Positions 26,282 through 35,270 of a stretch of DNA of 64,000 bases are shown piece by piece. Positions within the stretch are counted from its first letter, which is position 1, and each line of letters begins with the position of its first letter. Made by a program: the position numbers and the translations under genes. The notes below the pieces were generated by a model. The model was not told the origin of the DNA, made no database searches, and worked only from the letters and a program-made list of their open reading frames with translations. Origin of the DNA: Lewinellaceae bacterium (GTDB lineage Bacteria; Bacteroidota; Bacteroidia; Chitinophagales; Saprospiraceae); assembly GCA_020636325.1 (NCBI GenBank), contig JACJYC010000004.1, positions 687,199 through 751,198 of the forward strand, written 5' to 3'.

Positions 26282-27376
26282 ATGAACAGGGAAAACTTTC
26301 CAGATTTTTTAAACAACACGGAAAAACTGTCTCAGCTCACCTATGAGGAGTTGAAGACCCTGTCCCTTCAATATCCATATTGCGCCAACCTCCATCTGCT
26401 GCTGTGGCAAAAGAGCAGGCAGGAAGGGCATCCGGATGAAGAAAAGAACCTGGCGAAAGCGGCAGCCTATACCTTCGATCGCGGGCACCTGTTCCAGTTG
26501 TACCATCATGGCGAACCGCTGACGGTGGAAAGATTCATGGGGGACCACCATGAAGTATTGGAATTGAAAGACCTGTCTGTCCTGGAACCGGTTCCGGTGC
26601 CCCGGGAAATACAGCGGCCTTTCGGCGAATCCGACCTGGCAGAGACGCCCGCTGCCAATATGACAGTAGGGGAAGACTTGTCAGAAGATGAGGATGATCC
26701 GGAGGCGCCGGATCAGACAAACGGCTTCTCGGAAATACCGAACGAGGCCCAGATCCCCGAAGTGACCGCAAGCCCGGAAAGTGTAAAGGATCTTGAAATC
26801 GATTTGCCGCCGCTGCGGACCGACCTGGTCGAGGAAGCGGTCGACACCCTGGCGGCAGGCCTCGGATCGCTGATGATCGCCGTATCCGGGCCGGAAAGCG
26901 GTATTGATGAGATCACCCGGGAAGATGAACCCGAACCGGCAATGGGTGAAGATGCGGAAAATGTGGTTTCCGGCCCCAGAGAGATCGTTTTTGATCTTTC
27001 TCCTGTGGCAGGAAGTACCGAACCGCCGGCTCCGGAAGCGGAATCCATACCTGATATTGAAGAAGAAGTCCCTCCGCCCGCGCCGATGCCGAAGCATAAA
27101 TTTGCAAGCTGGCGCAGCCAATCATCGGCCAGGCCTGCCTTTGTGATCCCGGAAGCCCCTGATGAAGAAAATGCTCATAAAGAAGTCAAAGTGAGGGATC
27201 TGGCTGAACAAAGCCTGACGGATAACGACGGTATTATTTCTGAAACGCTGGCCAGATTACTGGCTGATCAGGGGCAGAATGAGAAAGCAATTAAAATGTT
27301 TGAACGGTTGATGCATAAAAATCCGAAAAAAAGCGCTTACTTTGCGGCCAAAATAGAGGAGCTCAAAAAAAATTGA
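26282..27376 (+). CDS. TPR-like protein with acidic linker, upstream of secG
   Basis: A 364-residue cytoplasmic protein without a signal peptide. The N-terminal 100 residues are helical (LSQLTYEELKTLSLQYPYC, LAKAAAYTFDRGHLFQLY). Residues about 105-300 are acidic and Pro-rich and probably disordered. The C-terminus has a TPR-like pair, LARLLADQGQNEKAIKMFERLMHKNPKKSAYFAAKIEELKKN. The ATG is preferred over an in-frame TTG two codons earlier. secG begins 3 bases after the stop, so the two are co-expressed. A link to protein export or chaperone binding is inferred from position only. Confidence 0.72.
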   Translation: MNRENFPDFLNNTEKLSQLTYEELKTLSLQYPYCANLHLLLWQKSRQEGHPDEEKNLAKAAAYTFDRGHLFQLYHHGEPLTVERFMGDHHEVLELKDLSVLEPVPVPREIQRPFGESDLAETPAANMTVGEDLSEDEDDPEAPDQTNGFSEIPNEAQIPEVTASPESVKDLEIDLPPLRTDLVEEAVDTLAAGLGSLMIAVSGPESGIDEITREDEPEPAMGEDAENVVSGPREIVFDLSPVAGSTEPPAPEAESIPDIEEEVPPPAPMPKHKFASWRSQSSARPAFVIPEAPDEENAHKEVKVRDLAEQSLTDNDGIISETLARLLADQGQNEKAIKMFERLMHKNPKKSAYFAAKIEELKKN

Positions 27377-27379
27377 ACA

Positions 27380-27646
27380 ATGGCTACAGGATTAACTATA
27401 TTGATCGCCCTGATTTGTGTGCTGCTGATGGCTGCTATTCTGATCCAGAATCCCAAAGGCGGCGGTATCGACGCTACGTTCGGCGGCGGTCAGGCCAACC
27501 AATTATTCGGTGCATCAAAACAGACGGACTTCATTGAGAAAGCGACCTGGATTCTCGCCGCGGCGCTTTTCGCTCTTTGCATCCTGACGACCCTTTTCGT
27601 CGGCAGCGTCGGCGTAGGTCCTGATTTTATCACCACACCGCAATAA
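27380..27646 (+). CDS. secG: Preprotein translocase subunit SecG
   Basis: An 88-residue SecG with the usual two membrane helices (about residues 4-22 and 55-76) around the family loop LIQNPKGGGIDATFGGGQANQLFGA. SecG assists SecYEG-mediated export. It lies directly after the TPR-like gene and before a strong hairpin terminator that ends the transcript. Confidence 0.95.
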   Translation: MATGLTILIALICVLLMAAILIQNPKGGGIDATFGGGQANQLFGASKQTDFIEKATWILAAALFALCILTTLFVGSVGVGPDFITTPQ

Positions 27647-27689
27647 GCATCCGCCCGGTTCACCTCAATTGATGAACCAGGAATGCTTG

Positions 27690-27732
27690 AAAAGAGTCAT
27701 CCCGGCCCTGATCCGGGATGACTCTTTTCATC
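27690..27732. terminator. Strong bidirectional-looking terminator after secG
   Basis: AAAAGAGTCATCCCGG (27690-27705) pairs perfectly with CCGGGATGACTCTTTT (27713-27728) around a 7-base loop, giving a 16-bp stem with a T run on the plus strand and an A run on the other side. It separates secG from groES. Confidence 0.9.
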
Positions 27733-27866
27733 TTTCCGAATCTCTCCCAGGTTGGCAGCCGGCCTGAATTCCCGTCAACGATCCGTGAACATCCCGCGGA
27801 TGAAATTTTGTCCAGTCCATCCCGGTTTATTACAAGCTTTTTACTGCAAAATTGTCAGGGAATACG

Positions 27867-27885
27867 GTTTGGCACGAACTATGCT
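27867..27885 (+). promoter_or_regulatory. Candidate sigma-54 (RpoN) promoter of groES-groEL
   Basis: GTTTGGCACGAACTATGCT carries GG at 27871-27872 and GC at 27883-27884, exactly ten bases between them, as required for -24/-12 elements. It fits TTGGCACG-N4-TTGC except that the first base of the TTGC block is A. The transcript would start near 27896, about 47 bases before the groES ATG. No CIRCE element was found. Confidence 0.55.
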
Positions 27886-27942
27886 ATTCTTGGTTGAATT
27901 TTAAAATCATGTTTAATACCGATATTGAAAAACCAGTCAAGT

Positions 27943-28209
27943 ATGAAGCCAATTAACGACAGAGTTGTGGTCAAACCGGCTCCGGCTGAAGAGAAAACGG
28001 CCGGCGGCATTATTATTCCCGATACCGCCAAGGAAAAGCCCCAGCGGGGTGAAGTGGTCGCCGTAGGCCCGGGTAAGGACGGCAATCTGATGACCGTTCA
28101 GGTAGGTGATATTGTTCTTTACGGCAAATACGCCGGCCAGGAACTTCACTACCAAGGCAATGACTACCTCATTATGCGCGAAGACGATATCCTGGTCGTC
28201 CTCTCCTAA
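27943..28209 (+). CDS. groES: Co-chaperonin GroES
   Basis: An 88-residue GroES: MKPINDRVVVKPAPAEEKTAGGIIIPDTAKEKPQ, with the mobile loop GGIII and the C-terminal IMREDDILVV typical of the family. It caps the GroEL ring during ATP-driven folding. I chose the ATG that begins MKPIND; an upstream TTG would add six unusual residues. groEL follows 30 bases downstream. A sigma-54-like promoter lies upstream. Confidence 0.97.
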   Translation: MKPINDRVVVKPAPAEEKTAGGIIIPDTAKEKPQRGEVVAVGPGKDGNLMTVQVGDIVLYGKYAGQELHYQGNDYLIMREDDILVVLS

Positions 28210-28239
28210 TTTCCCTAATCGAAAAATCTACAATCCGAA

Positions 28240-29880
28240 ATGGCAAAAGAGATCAGCTTTAATAGAGATGCAAGAGAACGGCTCCGTTCCGGGGTCGACG
28301 CGCTTGCCAATGCAGTGAAAGTAACCCTCGGCCCCAAAGGGCGCAACGTCGTAATCCAGAAAAGCTTCGGCGCCCCCCAGATCACCAAGGACGGCGTTAC
28401 CGTAGCCAAGGAAATCGAACTGGAGGACGCCGTTGAGAATATGGGCGCCCAAATGGTGAAGGAAGTCGCTTCCAAAACCGCCGATATCGCCGGCGACGGA
28501 ACGACCACCGCAACCGTGCTGGCCCAGGCCATGATCAATGCAGGCCTGAAAAACGTTACGGCCGGCGCCAATCCCATGGACCTTAAGCGGGGCATCGATA
28601 AAGCGGTTAAATCCGTGATCGAAGATCTGAAAAATCAATCCGAGGTCATCGGCAATGATTTTGAGAAAATCCGCCAGGTCGGCGCCGTTTCCGCCAACAA
28701 CGACGAAGAAATCGGCGACCTGATCGCTGATGCGATGAAGCGCGTTTCCAAAGACGGCGTAATCACCGTGGAAGAAGCCCGCGGTACGGATACCTACGTG
28801 GACGAAGTGCTGGGTATGCAGTTCGACCGCGGTTACCTCTCACCTTACTTCGTGACCAATGCCGAGGACATGACAACGGAATATGAAAACCCGTTCATCC
28901 TCATCCACGACAAGAAGGTTTCCAACATGCAGGAGATCGTGCCGGTCTTGGAAAAAGTGATCCAGTCCGGACGTCCTTTGCTGATCATCGCTGAAGATGT
29001 TGAAAGCCAGGCGCTTGGCGTTTTGGTGGTCAACCGCCTGCGCGCCAACCTGAAGATCGTTGCCGTTAAAGCTCCCGGCTTCGGCGACCGCCGCAAGGCC
29101 ATGCTCGAAGATATCGCTGTCCTGACCGGCGGCGTTGTCATCAGTGAAGAAAAAGGCTACAAACTCGAAAATACGGACCTGTCCCAACTCGGCCAGGCTG
29201 AAAAGATCCGCATCGACAAGGACAATACCACCATCGTGGACGGCGCCGGCGACAAGGAGCAGATCACCGCCCGCATCAACCAGATCAAACAGCAGATCGA
29301 AGCCACGACCAGCGAATACGATAAGGAGAAACTGCAGGAACGTCTGGCCAAACTGGCAGGCGGTGTGGCAGTCCTCCATATCGGCGCGCCCACGGAAGTG
29401 GAAATGAAAGAGAAAAAAGACCGGGTGGACGACGCCCTGCACGCTACGCGGGCTGCCGTAGAAGAAGGTATCGTAGCCGGCGGCGGTGTTGCGCTGGTTC
29501 GCGCGATCGATGCCTTGAAGAACGTCAAAGGCTTCAACGAGGACGAAAACATCGGCGTGCAGATTGTTCGCAAATCGCTTGAATCGCCCCTGCGCACCAT
29601 TGCTGAAAACGCAGGCGTAGAAGGCTCGGTAATCCTTCAGAAAGTGATGGAAGGCAAAGGCAGCTTCGGCTACAACGCCCGTACCGATGTCTTTGAAGAC
29701 CTGAAGAAGGCCGGCGTTATCGACCCGACCAAAGTAACGAGGATCGCCCTTGAAAATGCCGCGTCCATTGCCGGTATGGTATTGACTACCGAATGTGTGG
29801 TCAACGACAAACCGGAAAAAGACAACGGCGGCGGTCACGGCCACGCGCATCCGGGCGGCGGAATGCCCGGTATGATGTAA
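28240..29880 (+). CDS. groEL: Chaperonin GroEL
   Basis: A 546-residue chaperonin, full length. Recognisable parts are the ATP-binding GDGTTTATVLA, the equatorial VTLGPKGRNVVIQKSFG, the apical ISEEKGYKLEN and the Gly/Met-rich tail GGHGHAHPGGGMPGMM. The tail contains an unusual GHGHAH stretch before GGMPGMM. It forms the heptameric double ring that folds proteins with GroES. A strong terminator follows, so groES-groEL is probably a two-gene operon. Confidence 0.98.
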   Translation: MAKEISFNRDARERLRSGVDALANAVKVTLGPKGRNVVIQKSFGAPQITKDGVTVAKEIELEDAVENMGAQMVKEVASKTADIAGDGTTTATVLAQAMINAGLKNVTAGANPMDLKRGIDKAVKSVIEDLKNQSEVIGNDFEKIRQVGAVSANNDEEIGDLIADAMKRVSKDGVITVEEARGTDTYVDEVLGMQFDRGYLSPYFVTNAEDMTTEYENPFILIHDKKVSNMQEIVPVLEKVIQSGRPLLIIAEDVESQALGVLVVNRLRANLKIVAVKAPGFGDRRKAMLEDIAVLTGGVVISEEKGYKLENTDLSQLGQAEKIRIDKDNTTIVDGAGDKEQITARINQIKQQIEATTSEYDKEKLQERLAKLAGGVAVLHIGAPTEVEMKEKKDRVDDALHATRAAVEEGIVAGGGVALVRAIDALKNVKGFNEDENIGVQIVRKSLESPLRTIAENAGVEGSVILQKVMEGKGSFGYNARTDVFEDLKKAGVIDPTKVTRIALENAASIAGMVLTTECVVNDKPEKDNGGGHGHAHPGGGMPGMM

Positions 29881-29926
29881 TGCCAGTCCGGTACGCCGGA
29901 GAGCAAATAGATATTTTGACCGTATC

Positions 29927-29963
29927 TTCCCGCAGTTCAGCCCGAGCTGCGGGAATTTTTTTT
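29927..29963 (+). terminator. Rho-independent terminator after groEL
   Basis: TTCCCGCAG (29927-29935) pairs with CTGCGGGAA (29947-29955) and is followed by eight T. This is a classic 9-bp stem with a U tract, 46 bases after the groEL stop. Confidence 0.9.
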
Positions 29964-30012
29964 GCACCGGTCCTGGAAGGCTGAAACCGGGAAATAATTA
30001 TTTCACCGCAGC

Positions 30013-30534
30013 TTATTCAAAAGAGACCAATAACCCGACTTTGCCGCCGTCGCCGATCTCAATGCTGTAGGAAGCGGTTGAGGACCTCGCATTGCCGGGA
30101 CCGGATTTGACGGCGTCGTTGTACAACCGCACGGCATTTCGTTTGAATTTTCCCGAAATTACCTGAAAAACGATCCCGCCCGCCAGGCAAACGCCGCCTA
30201 CCTGAAGCAGGTCGAAGCCGGCGTCCCGGTTTTGCCGGTAGATCAGCATGCCGCTCAGCAGGAACAGGCTTCCCGCACCGTATCCGACAATGCTGAACTG
30301 GTCGCTCATCATGGCCAGGTTGATCTCATCGTGGGCTCTGGGGTAGTCTTTCATAAACCACTCCATGACCGACAGGTTGAGGGGTTTGCCTTCAAGGAAA
30401 TAAGAACGGCTTAGAAAGATCTTTTTTACGGCGATCGTATCTGCTCCGGTCGCCTGTCGCGGGTTGCGTTGGCCGCTTAATCCGGCGGCGCCGCCCAGGA
30501 GCAGGATCAGGAGAAAAAGGGTTCTGGTTTTCAT
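30013..30534 (-). CDS. Signal-peptide protein of unknown function with two hydrophobic segments
   Basis: A 173-residue protein. A signal peptide occupies about residues 1-21 (LLILLLGGAAGLSGQ). Two hydrophobic segments follow (about 82-98, VGYGAGSLFLLSGMLIY, and 110-125, LLQVGGVCLAGGIVFQV). The C-terminal 30 residues are hydrophilic and end in Phe-Glu. I recognise no domain. Its ATG overlaps the stop of the M14 peptidase gene in an ATGA junction, so it is translationally coupled to that secreted peptidase and may function with it in the envelope. Confidence 0.75.
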   Translation of the reverse strand: MKTRTLFLLILLLGGAAGLSGQRNPRQATGADTIAVKKIFLSRSYFLEGKPLNLSVMEWFMKDYPRAHDEINLAMMSDQFSIVGYGAGSLFLLSGMLIYRQNRDAGFDLLQVGGVCLAGGIVFQVISGKFKRNAVRLYNDAVKSGPGNARSSTASYSIEIGDGGKVGLLVSFE

Positions 30535-33140
30535 TTTTTATCATCTTGTTTCGGGGCCTGGGTTTCAGTTGCACCTCCCGAAATGGTGGATCCCAGGAAA
30601 ATGCTGTTGATGAATAAGCGATTGGTGCCGTACCAGAATGCGCGGAAGTTGAGGTTGTCGGCCAGGCAAATGGCCCGTCCTCTGCCCATGCCGCTGACAA
30701 TGACTTCCGCGGACCCTGCCACCTTGCTGATGAGCTTGTTGGGAATGTAGCCGCTGAGCAGGGGGGAAGCGGTATAGACAGCCGGGGTCGCATACGGGTT
30801 TTGAGCCGGTTCGAAGAGCAGGTTGTCGTTCCTGAAAACGGGCATCATTTCCCTTTGTCTGCCGAAGAACAAGGGGTTGGTCAGGTCCGTTTGCACCTGA
30901 AAAATAGACCCCGGAATGCTTCTTGAGCCGAAATCATCCCTCAGGCCGTCGTAGGCTTTTCTTCCTTTTTCGTTTCCGGAATCTGTTTTTCGCACAGCTA
31001 CATTGGCCAGCCCTTTTCCGGCGGCCCATTGAACGGCGCTTCCGGACAGGATGAGGGTGCCTCCGTCGCGCGTCCATCTTTTCAGGTCCTCAAGGGTCCC
31101 GTTGGAGAAGCCGTTATACGACCCGCTGGGCAGGATGATGACGTTGTATTTCCAGATATCCGTCCGGCCCATCTGGTCGGCTTCGATTTTTGTAACCGGA
31201 ATATCGTACCGCTGATCGAGCAAGTGCCAGGTTTCTCCGGCATCCGCGCTCGAAACGCCGTCGCCGATAACCAGGCAGATCCTTGGTTTGTCCAGCGGGC
31301 GGAAACTGTTGCTGCCCAGGTCAATGCCCTGCGGGGAGAATCCGGTCCCTACAGCCGTGATCTGGACGCCTGCAAAGTTCTGGGCCTCCTGCATGTATTG
31401 AAAAACCATTTCCGGGTCCACAGGCTGGTTCACGGCGGGCACCATCACTGTGCCGCGATCATAACTCTTGCCGTTCAGGGTGAATGTCTCCATGGCCGAC
31501 TTGGCCCTGAGTCCTTTTGTGAGGAGGTAATTGACAGCTTTCGGGCCGTAATAATCGTTCCAGTCGATCAGGTAGGCGTAACCGGACCGGCTCACCGGGG
31601 CCAGGTTCCTTTGATCCGTCAGGCCTGTGACTTCCGCCCCCAGGGTACCTGCAACCAGGGATCGCTTACTGAGGGCTCCGTAGGGCAGATCAAACGCCAG
31701 GGGAAGCGTCCAACTGGAGATATCATAGAACAAACTGTCCTCGAAAGTGGTCTGGGTTTCGAATATGGCCCGGATCAACCGGTAATGGGGCTGTTCGAGC
31801 GGCACGATATAGGCGCTGCCGGGTTCAAATGCCTGGGAATTGTCCGCCTTGATCGATTTGCCCAGTTTGTGCACCCTGATATGCTGCCTGCGCAGGATCT
31901 CGACCAGGTGATTGGTGCGGTTGAAATCCTTGGGATCGCCGAAGATAAAAGCGCCGCGTGCGTCCGATTTGGCTTCCTGTTGTACATCCCGGTAGTAATC
32001 CCGCTGATAGGACAACAGCTGCTGCCTGAGGGCGAGGATGGCTTTATGGGTGGACAATGCGGTCGTCACCTGGTTGCGGATGGTGAAGGCAAAACTGAGC
32101 GGACCGTTGTCGGTATCCTGGAGGTGGCCCCTGGAGCTGGCCTGTTCGAACAGGATGCCGATACACCCCTGAACGTCGGGGTAGGTTGAGCCCTTGCCGT
32201 AGTAGAAGTCGTCGTAACCTTCGCCGCTGTAATAAAGCGAACCGATCTTGTCGAGGGCTTCCGCGTGGAAATCAGCAATCTTGCCGGTCAGCTCCTGGTT
32301 GATGGCGGGTGTAAGGGGGTTTACGCGGGTGGATTCGCCCGGCATAAAAAAGAAGGAAGAGTTGGAACCCATCTCATGGTGATCGGTCAGTACGTTGGGG
32401 CGCCAATCCTGAAACAGTTCAACCCGGCCTCTGGATTCCGGGTGTTGTGCGGGCAGCCAATCCCGGTTGAGGTCGAACCAGTAGTGGTTGGTCCGGCCCC
32501 GCGGCCAGGGCTCGTTGTATTCCCTGTCGGAGGGGTCGGAGGTCAGGTTTTTATTCTTATGCTCATTCACCCAGGACGCGAAGCGGTTCAATCCGTCGGG
32601 GTTGAAGCTCGGGTCGAAAATGATGATCGCTTCGTTGAGCAGTTTGTCCAGCTCGGCGCTTTTGCCCGCGGCCAGGTAGTAGGCGACCAAAGGCGCCGCG
32701 TTGGCGCCGCTGGGTTCGTTGCCGTGTATGCTGAAACCCTGGTACAGGACGACAGGCATTTTAGCCGGATCCAGGCTGCCGGAACGGTCGGGGTCGCTCA
32801 GTTGCTGGTGTTGCGCCTTTAGTTCGGCCAGCCGTGCATGGTTGGCGGGGGAAGTGATGGTCAGATAAACCAAAGGCCGTTGTTCATAACTTCTGGCGTA
32901 TTCTGTCAGGGTGATCCGGTCTGAAAGCCGGGCCAATTCCCGCATGTAGGTGTATTGTTTGTCGTGGGTCAGGTGCCATTCTCCGATCTGGAAGCCGAAG
33001 AAGGATTCAGGAGTCGGTATGTTTGGATCGTATTCGATATCGGGCAGGTAGTAGGTTATGGGTAGATGGCTGTCCGACTGAGCCTGAAGTGAAATGCAGA
33101 AAGAGATGGAAATGGAGATTAAAGTTAACAGGCGTTTCAT
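30531..33140 (-). CDS. M14 family zinc carboxypeptidase, secreted
   Basis: An 869-residue secreted metallopeptidase. A signal peptide (1-20, ending LQAQ) precedes the M14 domain. Zinc ligands are H139 and E142 in SIHGNEPSG and a His in TDHHEMG (254-255); the catalytic Glu is E332 in GILFEQASSRG. The remaining C-terminal 500 residues include a GATase-like beta/alpha segment (about 600-740) common in large Bacteroidota M14 proteins. It removes C-terminal residues from peptides or acts on murein peptides; specificity is not clear. There is no T9SS sorting domain, so it is probably periplasmic. Confidence 0.9.
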   Translation of the reverse strand: MKRLLTLISISISFCISLQAQSDSHLPITYYLPDIEYDPNIPTPESFFGFQIGEWHLTHDKQYTYMRELARLSDRITLTEYARSYEQRPLVYLTITSPANHARLAELKAQHQQLSDPDRSGSLDPAKMPVVLYQGFSIHGNEPSGANAAPLVAYYLAAGKSAELDKLLNEAIIIFDPSFNPDGLNRFASWVNEHKNKNLTSDPSDREYNEPWPRGRTNHYWFDLNRDWLPAQHPESRGRVELFQDWRPNVLTDHHEMGSNSSFFFMPGESTRVNPLTPAINQELTGKIADFHAEALDKIGSLYYSGEGYDDFYYGKGSTYPDVQGCIGILFEQASSRGHLQDTDNGPLSFAFTIRNQVTTALSTHKAILALRQQLLSYQRDYYRDVQQEAKSDARGAFIFGDPKDFNRTNHLVEILRRQHIRVHKLGKSIKADNSQAFEPGSAYIVPLEQPHYRLIRAIFETQTTFEDSLFYDISSWTLPLAFDLPYGALSKRSLVAGTLGAEVTGLTDQRNLAPVSRSGYAYLIDWNDYYGPKAVNYLLTKGLRAKSAMETFTLNGKSYDRGTVMVPAVNQPVDPEMVFQYMQEAQNFAGVQITAVGTGFSPQGIDLGSNSFRPLDKPRICLVIGDGVSSADAGETWHLLDQRYDIPVTKIEADQMGRTDIWKYNVIILPSGSYNGFSNGTLEDLKRWTRDGGTLILSGSAVQWAAGKGLANVAVRKTDSGNEKGRKAYDGLRDDFGSRSIPGSIFQVQTDLTNPLFFGRQREMMPVFRNDNLLFEPAQNPYATPAVYTASPLLSGYIPNKLISKVAGSAEVIVSGMGRGRAICLADNLNFRAFWYGTNRLFINSIFLGSTISGGATETQAPKQDDKK

Positions 33141-33296
33141 GGATTTTTGTGTAGTTGTGATTCGATATAGTTCTGGTAAAAATAAGGCTACTCCCTAAAT
33201 ATCCAAATGTTTTTTAACAGGAATCAGCAGCTCCTTTTGGGGCGATGGAGGTGAAATTCTGCAAAAAATCAATATTTTTAGGCCAAATTCCAGCAG

Positions 33297-33932
33297 ATGG
33301 TCGAATTGTTTTTCGCTGTTTTGGCAGGACTTTTCTCTGTGGTCAATCCGATTGGGGTGGTTCCGGTTTTCCTGGCCATGACCCCGACGTATACAAAACA
33401 GGAGCGGGCCAAAACGGCCCGGAGCACGGCTATTTATTTTACGCTGATCCTGATCGTCTTCTTTGTTGCCGGCACCTATATCCTGGGGTTTTTCGGCGTC
33501 AGCCTGAGCGCCATGCGGATTGCCGGCGGCATCATCATCCTGTTGTCCGGGTATTCGTTGTTAAGCGGCAAACAGGCCGAAGGGCGGGCGTACGATAAAG
33601 CGGTTGAGGATGAAGCGCTGACCAAACCGGATATTTCCTTTTCTCCGCTCGCTATGCCCCTGCTTTCCGGGCCGGGTTCCATCAGTCTGCTGATCAGCCT
33701 TTTCTCGGAACATCCCGACTGGATCGCCCGCGGCATCATCGTGTCGGTCATTGTTATTAACGGCTTGCTCGTCTTTCTCATCCTTCGCTCGGCGCCCTAC
33801 CTTTTCCGCGTTTTGGGTGAAGCCGGCATGCGTGCGCTTTCCAGGATAATGGGCTTCATCGTAATGGCCATCGGCGTGCAGTACATCATCGTAGGTATCG
33901 TCAAGCTCGTCTCCGACCTGCACCCCCATTAA
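33297..33932 (+). CDS. MarC family integral membrane protein
   Basis: A 211-residue membrane protein with six hydrophobic segments and the MarC-family pattern: FSVVNPIGVVPVFLAMT near the N-terminus, MRIAGGIIILLSGYSLL in the middle and SPLAMPLLSGPGSISLLI after the central loop. The family was once thought to export antibiotics, but its function is unknown. It stands alone on the plus strand between the M14 peptidase and rarA, and its 3' end faces a heptanucleotide repeat array. Confidence 0.93.
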   Translation: MVELFFAVLAGLFSVVNPIGVVPVFLAMTPTYTKQERAKTARSTAIYFTLILIVFFVAGTYILGFFGVSLSAMRIAGGIIILLSGYSLLSGKQAEGRAYDKAVEDEALTKPDISFSPLAMPLLSGPGSISLLISLFSEHPDWIARGIIVSVIVINGLLVFLILRSAPYLFRVLGEAGMRALSRIMGFIVMAIGVQYIIVGIVKLVSDLHPH

Positions 33933-33942
33933 CCCCCCCAGT

Positions 33943-34005
33943 CTTTAACCTTTATCCCTTAACCTTTAACCTTTAACCTTTAACCTTCATCCCTTATCCT
34001 TCACC
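33943..34005. repeat. Heptanucleotide tandem array, unit CTTTAAC
   Basis: Nine consecutive 7-base units based on CTTTAAC: four exact (units 1, 4, 5, 6) and five with one to four changes, mainly towards the rarA side. The array lies between the convergent marC and rarA genes and extends into rarA, supplying its last five codons and its stop. It resembles the short tandem heptanucleotide repeats described in heterocystous cyanobacteria. Confidence 0.85.
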
Positions 34006-35270
34006 CCATACTTCCCGCCCCACCAACGCGCCATCTGTTCCCGGATCTTCACCTCCGCCGGGTTGTCCTGCGGTTCAAAAAAGGCGGTACCGGAGATGGC
34101 CTCGGGCAGAAATTCCTGGTTGACGAAATTGCCTTTGAAGTCATGGGAATATTGGTAGTTTTTGCCGTAGTCGAGCTTTTTCATCAGGCTCGTCGGGGCG
34201 TTTCTCAGGTGCAGCGGGACCGGTAGGCTGCCGGTTTGCCGCACGCTTTCCTGGGCTTTCCCGATGGCCATATAGGCGGAATTGCTTTTCGGGGAGGTTG
34301 CCAGGTATATGGCGGCCTGGGACAGGATGATCCTGGATTCCGGCCAACCGATCACGTCCACGGCCTGGAAGGCGGTTGTGGCCATCAGCAGGGCATTCGG
34401 GTTGGCCAGTCCGATATCTTCAGAAGCGGCAATGACCATTCTCCTGGCGATAAACCGGGGGTCTTCACCGCCTTCGATCATCCGGGCCAACCAGTAAACG
34501 GCGGCGTTGGGATCGCTCCCGCGGATGGATTTGATGAAAGCGGATGCGATGTCGTAGTGCTGCTCGCCGCCTTTGTCGTATAGCGCCATTTTTTGCTGGA
34601 TCCGCTCCGTGACCAATTCGTTGGTGATCACCAAAGGGCCGTCTTCGTCAAAGCTGGCGGCTAATTCCAGTACGTTATACAGTTTTCGGCCGTCGCCGCC
34701 GGAATACATCAGCAGGGCGTCGTATTCCTCGATTATGATCTCCTTTTTCTGCAGGAATTCGTCCTCCCGGACGGCCTTATCCGCCATTTGCCGGAGTTCC
34801 TCTGCGCCCAGCGGTTGCAGGACGTAAACCTGGCAGCGGGACAACAAGGCGGAAATAACCTCAAAGGAAGGGTTTTCGGTAGTGGCGCCGATCAGGGTGA
34901 CCACGCCTTCCTCTACCGCGCCGAGCAGGGAGTCCTGTTGGGCTTTATTGAACCTGTGGATCTCATCGATGAACAGGACCGGGCTGGGGCGATTGAAAAA
35001 ATGCTGGCTTTTCGCCAATTGGATCGTGTCACGTACGTCCTTCACCCCTGAGCTGACGGCGCTCAGGATATGAAACGGCAATTCCAGCTGATGAGCGATG
35101 ATTTTAGCCAGCGTGGTCTTGCCGACACCTGGCGGGCCCCAGAGGATGAAAGAGGGCAACCGGCCCGATTCAATGGCTTTCCGGAGGACGGCGCCCGGCC
35201 CTACCAGGTGTTTTTGGCCGACATAGTCGTCGAGCGTAGCCGGCCGCATTCTTTCTGCCAATGGCTTCAT
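33987..35270 (-). CDS. rarA: Replication-associated recombination protein A (RarA/MgsA)
   Basis: A 427-residue AAA+ ATPase. Motifs are MRPATLDDYVGQKHLVGPG, Walker A GPPGVGKTTLA, Walker B LFIDEIHRFNKAQQD, sensor 1 IGATTENPSF and the C-terminal RarA helical domain with ASEDIGLANPNAL and LPVPLHLRNAPT. RarA acts at stalled replication forks. The start overlaps the stop of the acetoacetyl-CoA synthetase gene by four bases, so it is translated from that transcript. The final five codons come from the heptanucleotide array, so the exact C-terminus (VKDKG) may vary between strains. Confidence 0.95.
   Translation of the reverse strand: MKPLAERMRPATLDDYVGQKHLVGPGAVLRKAIESGRLPSFILWGPPGVGKTTLAKIIAHQLELPFHILSAVSSGVKDVRDTIQLAKSQHFFNRPSPVLFIDEIHRFNKAQQDSLLGAVEEGVVTLIGATTENPSFEVISALLSRCQVYVLQPLGAEELRQMADKAVREDEFLQKKEIIIEEYDALLMYSGGDGRKLYNVLELAASFDEDGPLVITNELVTERIQQKMALYDKGGEQHYDIASAFIKSIRGSDPNAAVYWLARMIEGGEDPRFIARRMVIAASEDIGLANPNALLMATTAFQAVDVIGWPESRIILSQAAIYLATSPKSNSAYMAIGKAQESVRQTGSLPVPLHLRNAPTSLMKKLDYGKNYQYSHDFKGNFVNQEFLPEAISGTAFFEPQDNPAEVKIREQMARWWGGKYGVKDKG

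Noticed and set aside
27800..27943. CIRCE element (TTAGCACTC inverted repeat) before groES
   Set aside because: I looked for it in the leader and found none.
28840..29967. Long minus-strand open frame antisense to groEL
   Set aside because: GroEL on the plus strand is unmistakable; the antisense translation shows no family features.
33943..34005. CRISPR array
   Set aside because: Units are 7 bases with no spacers and no cas genes nearby.
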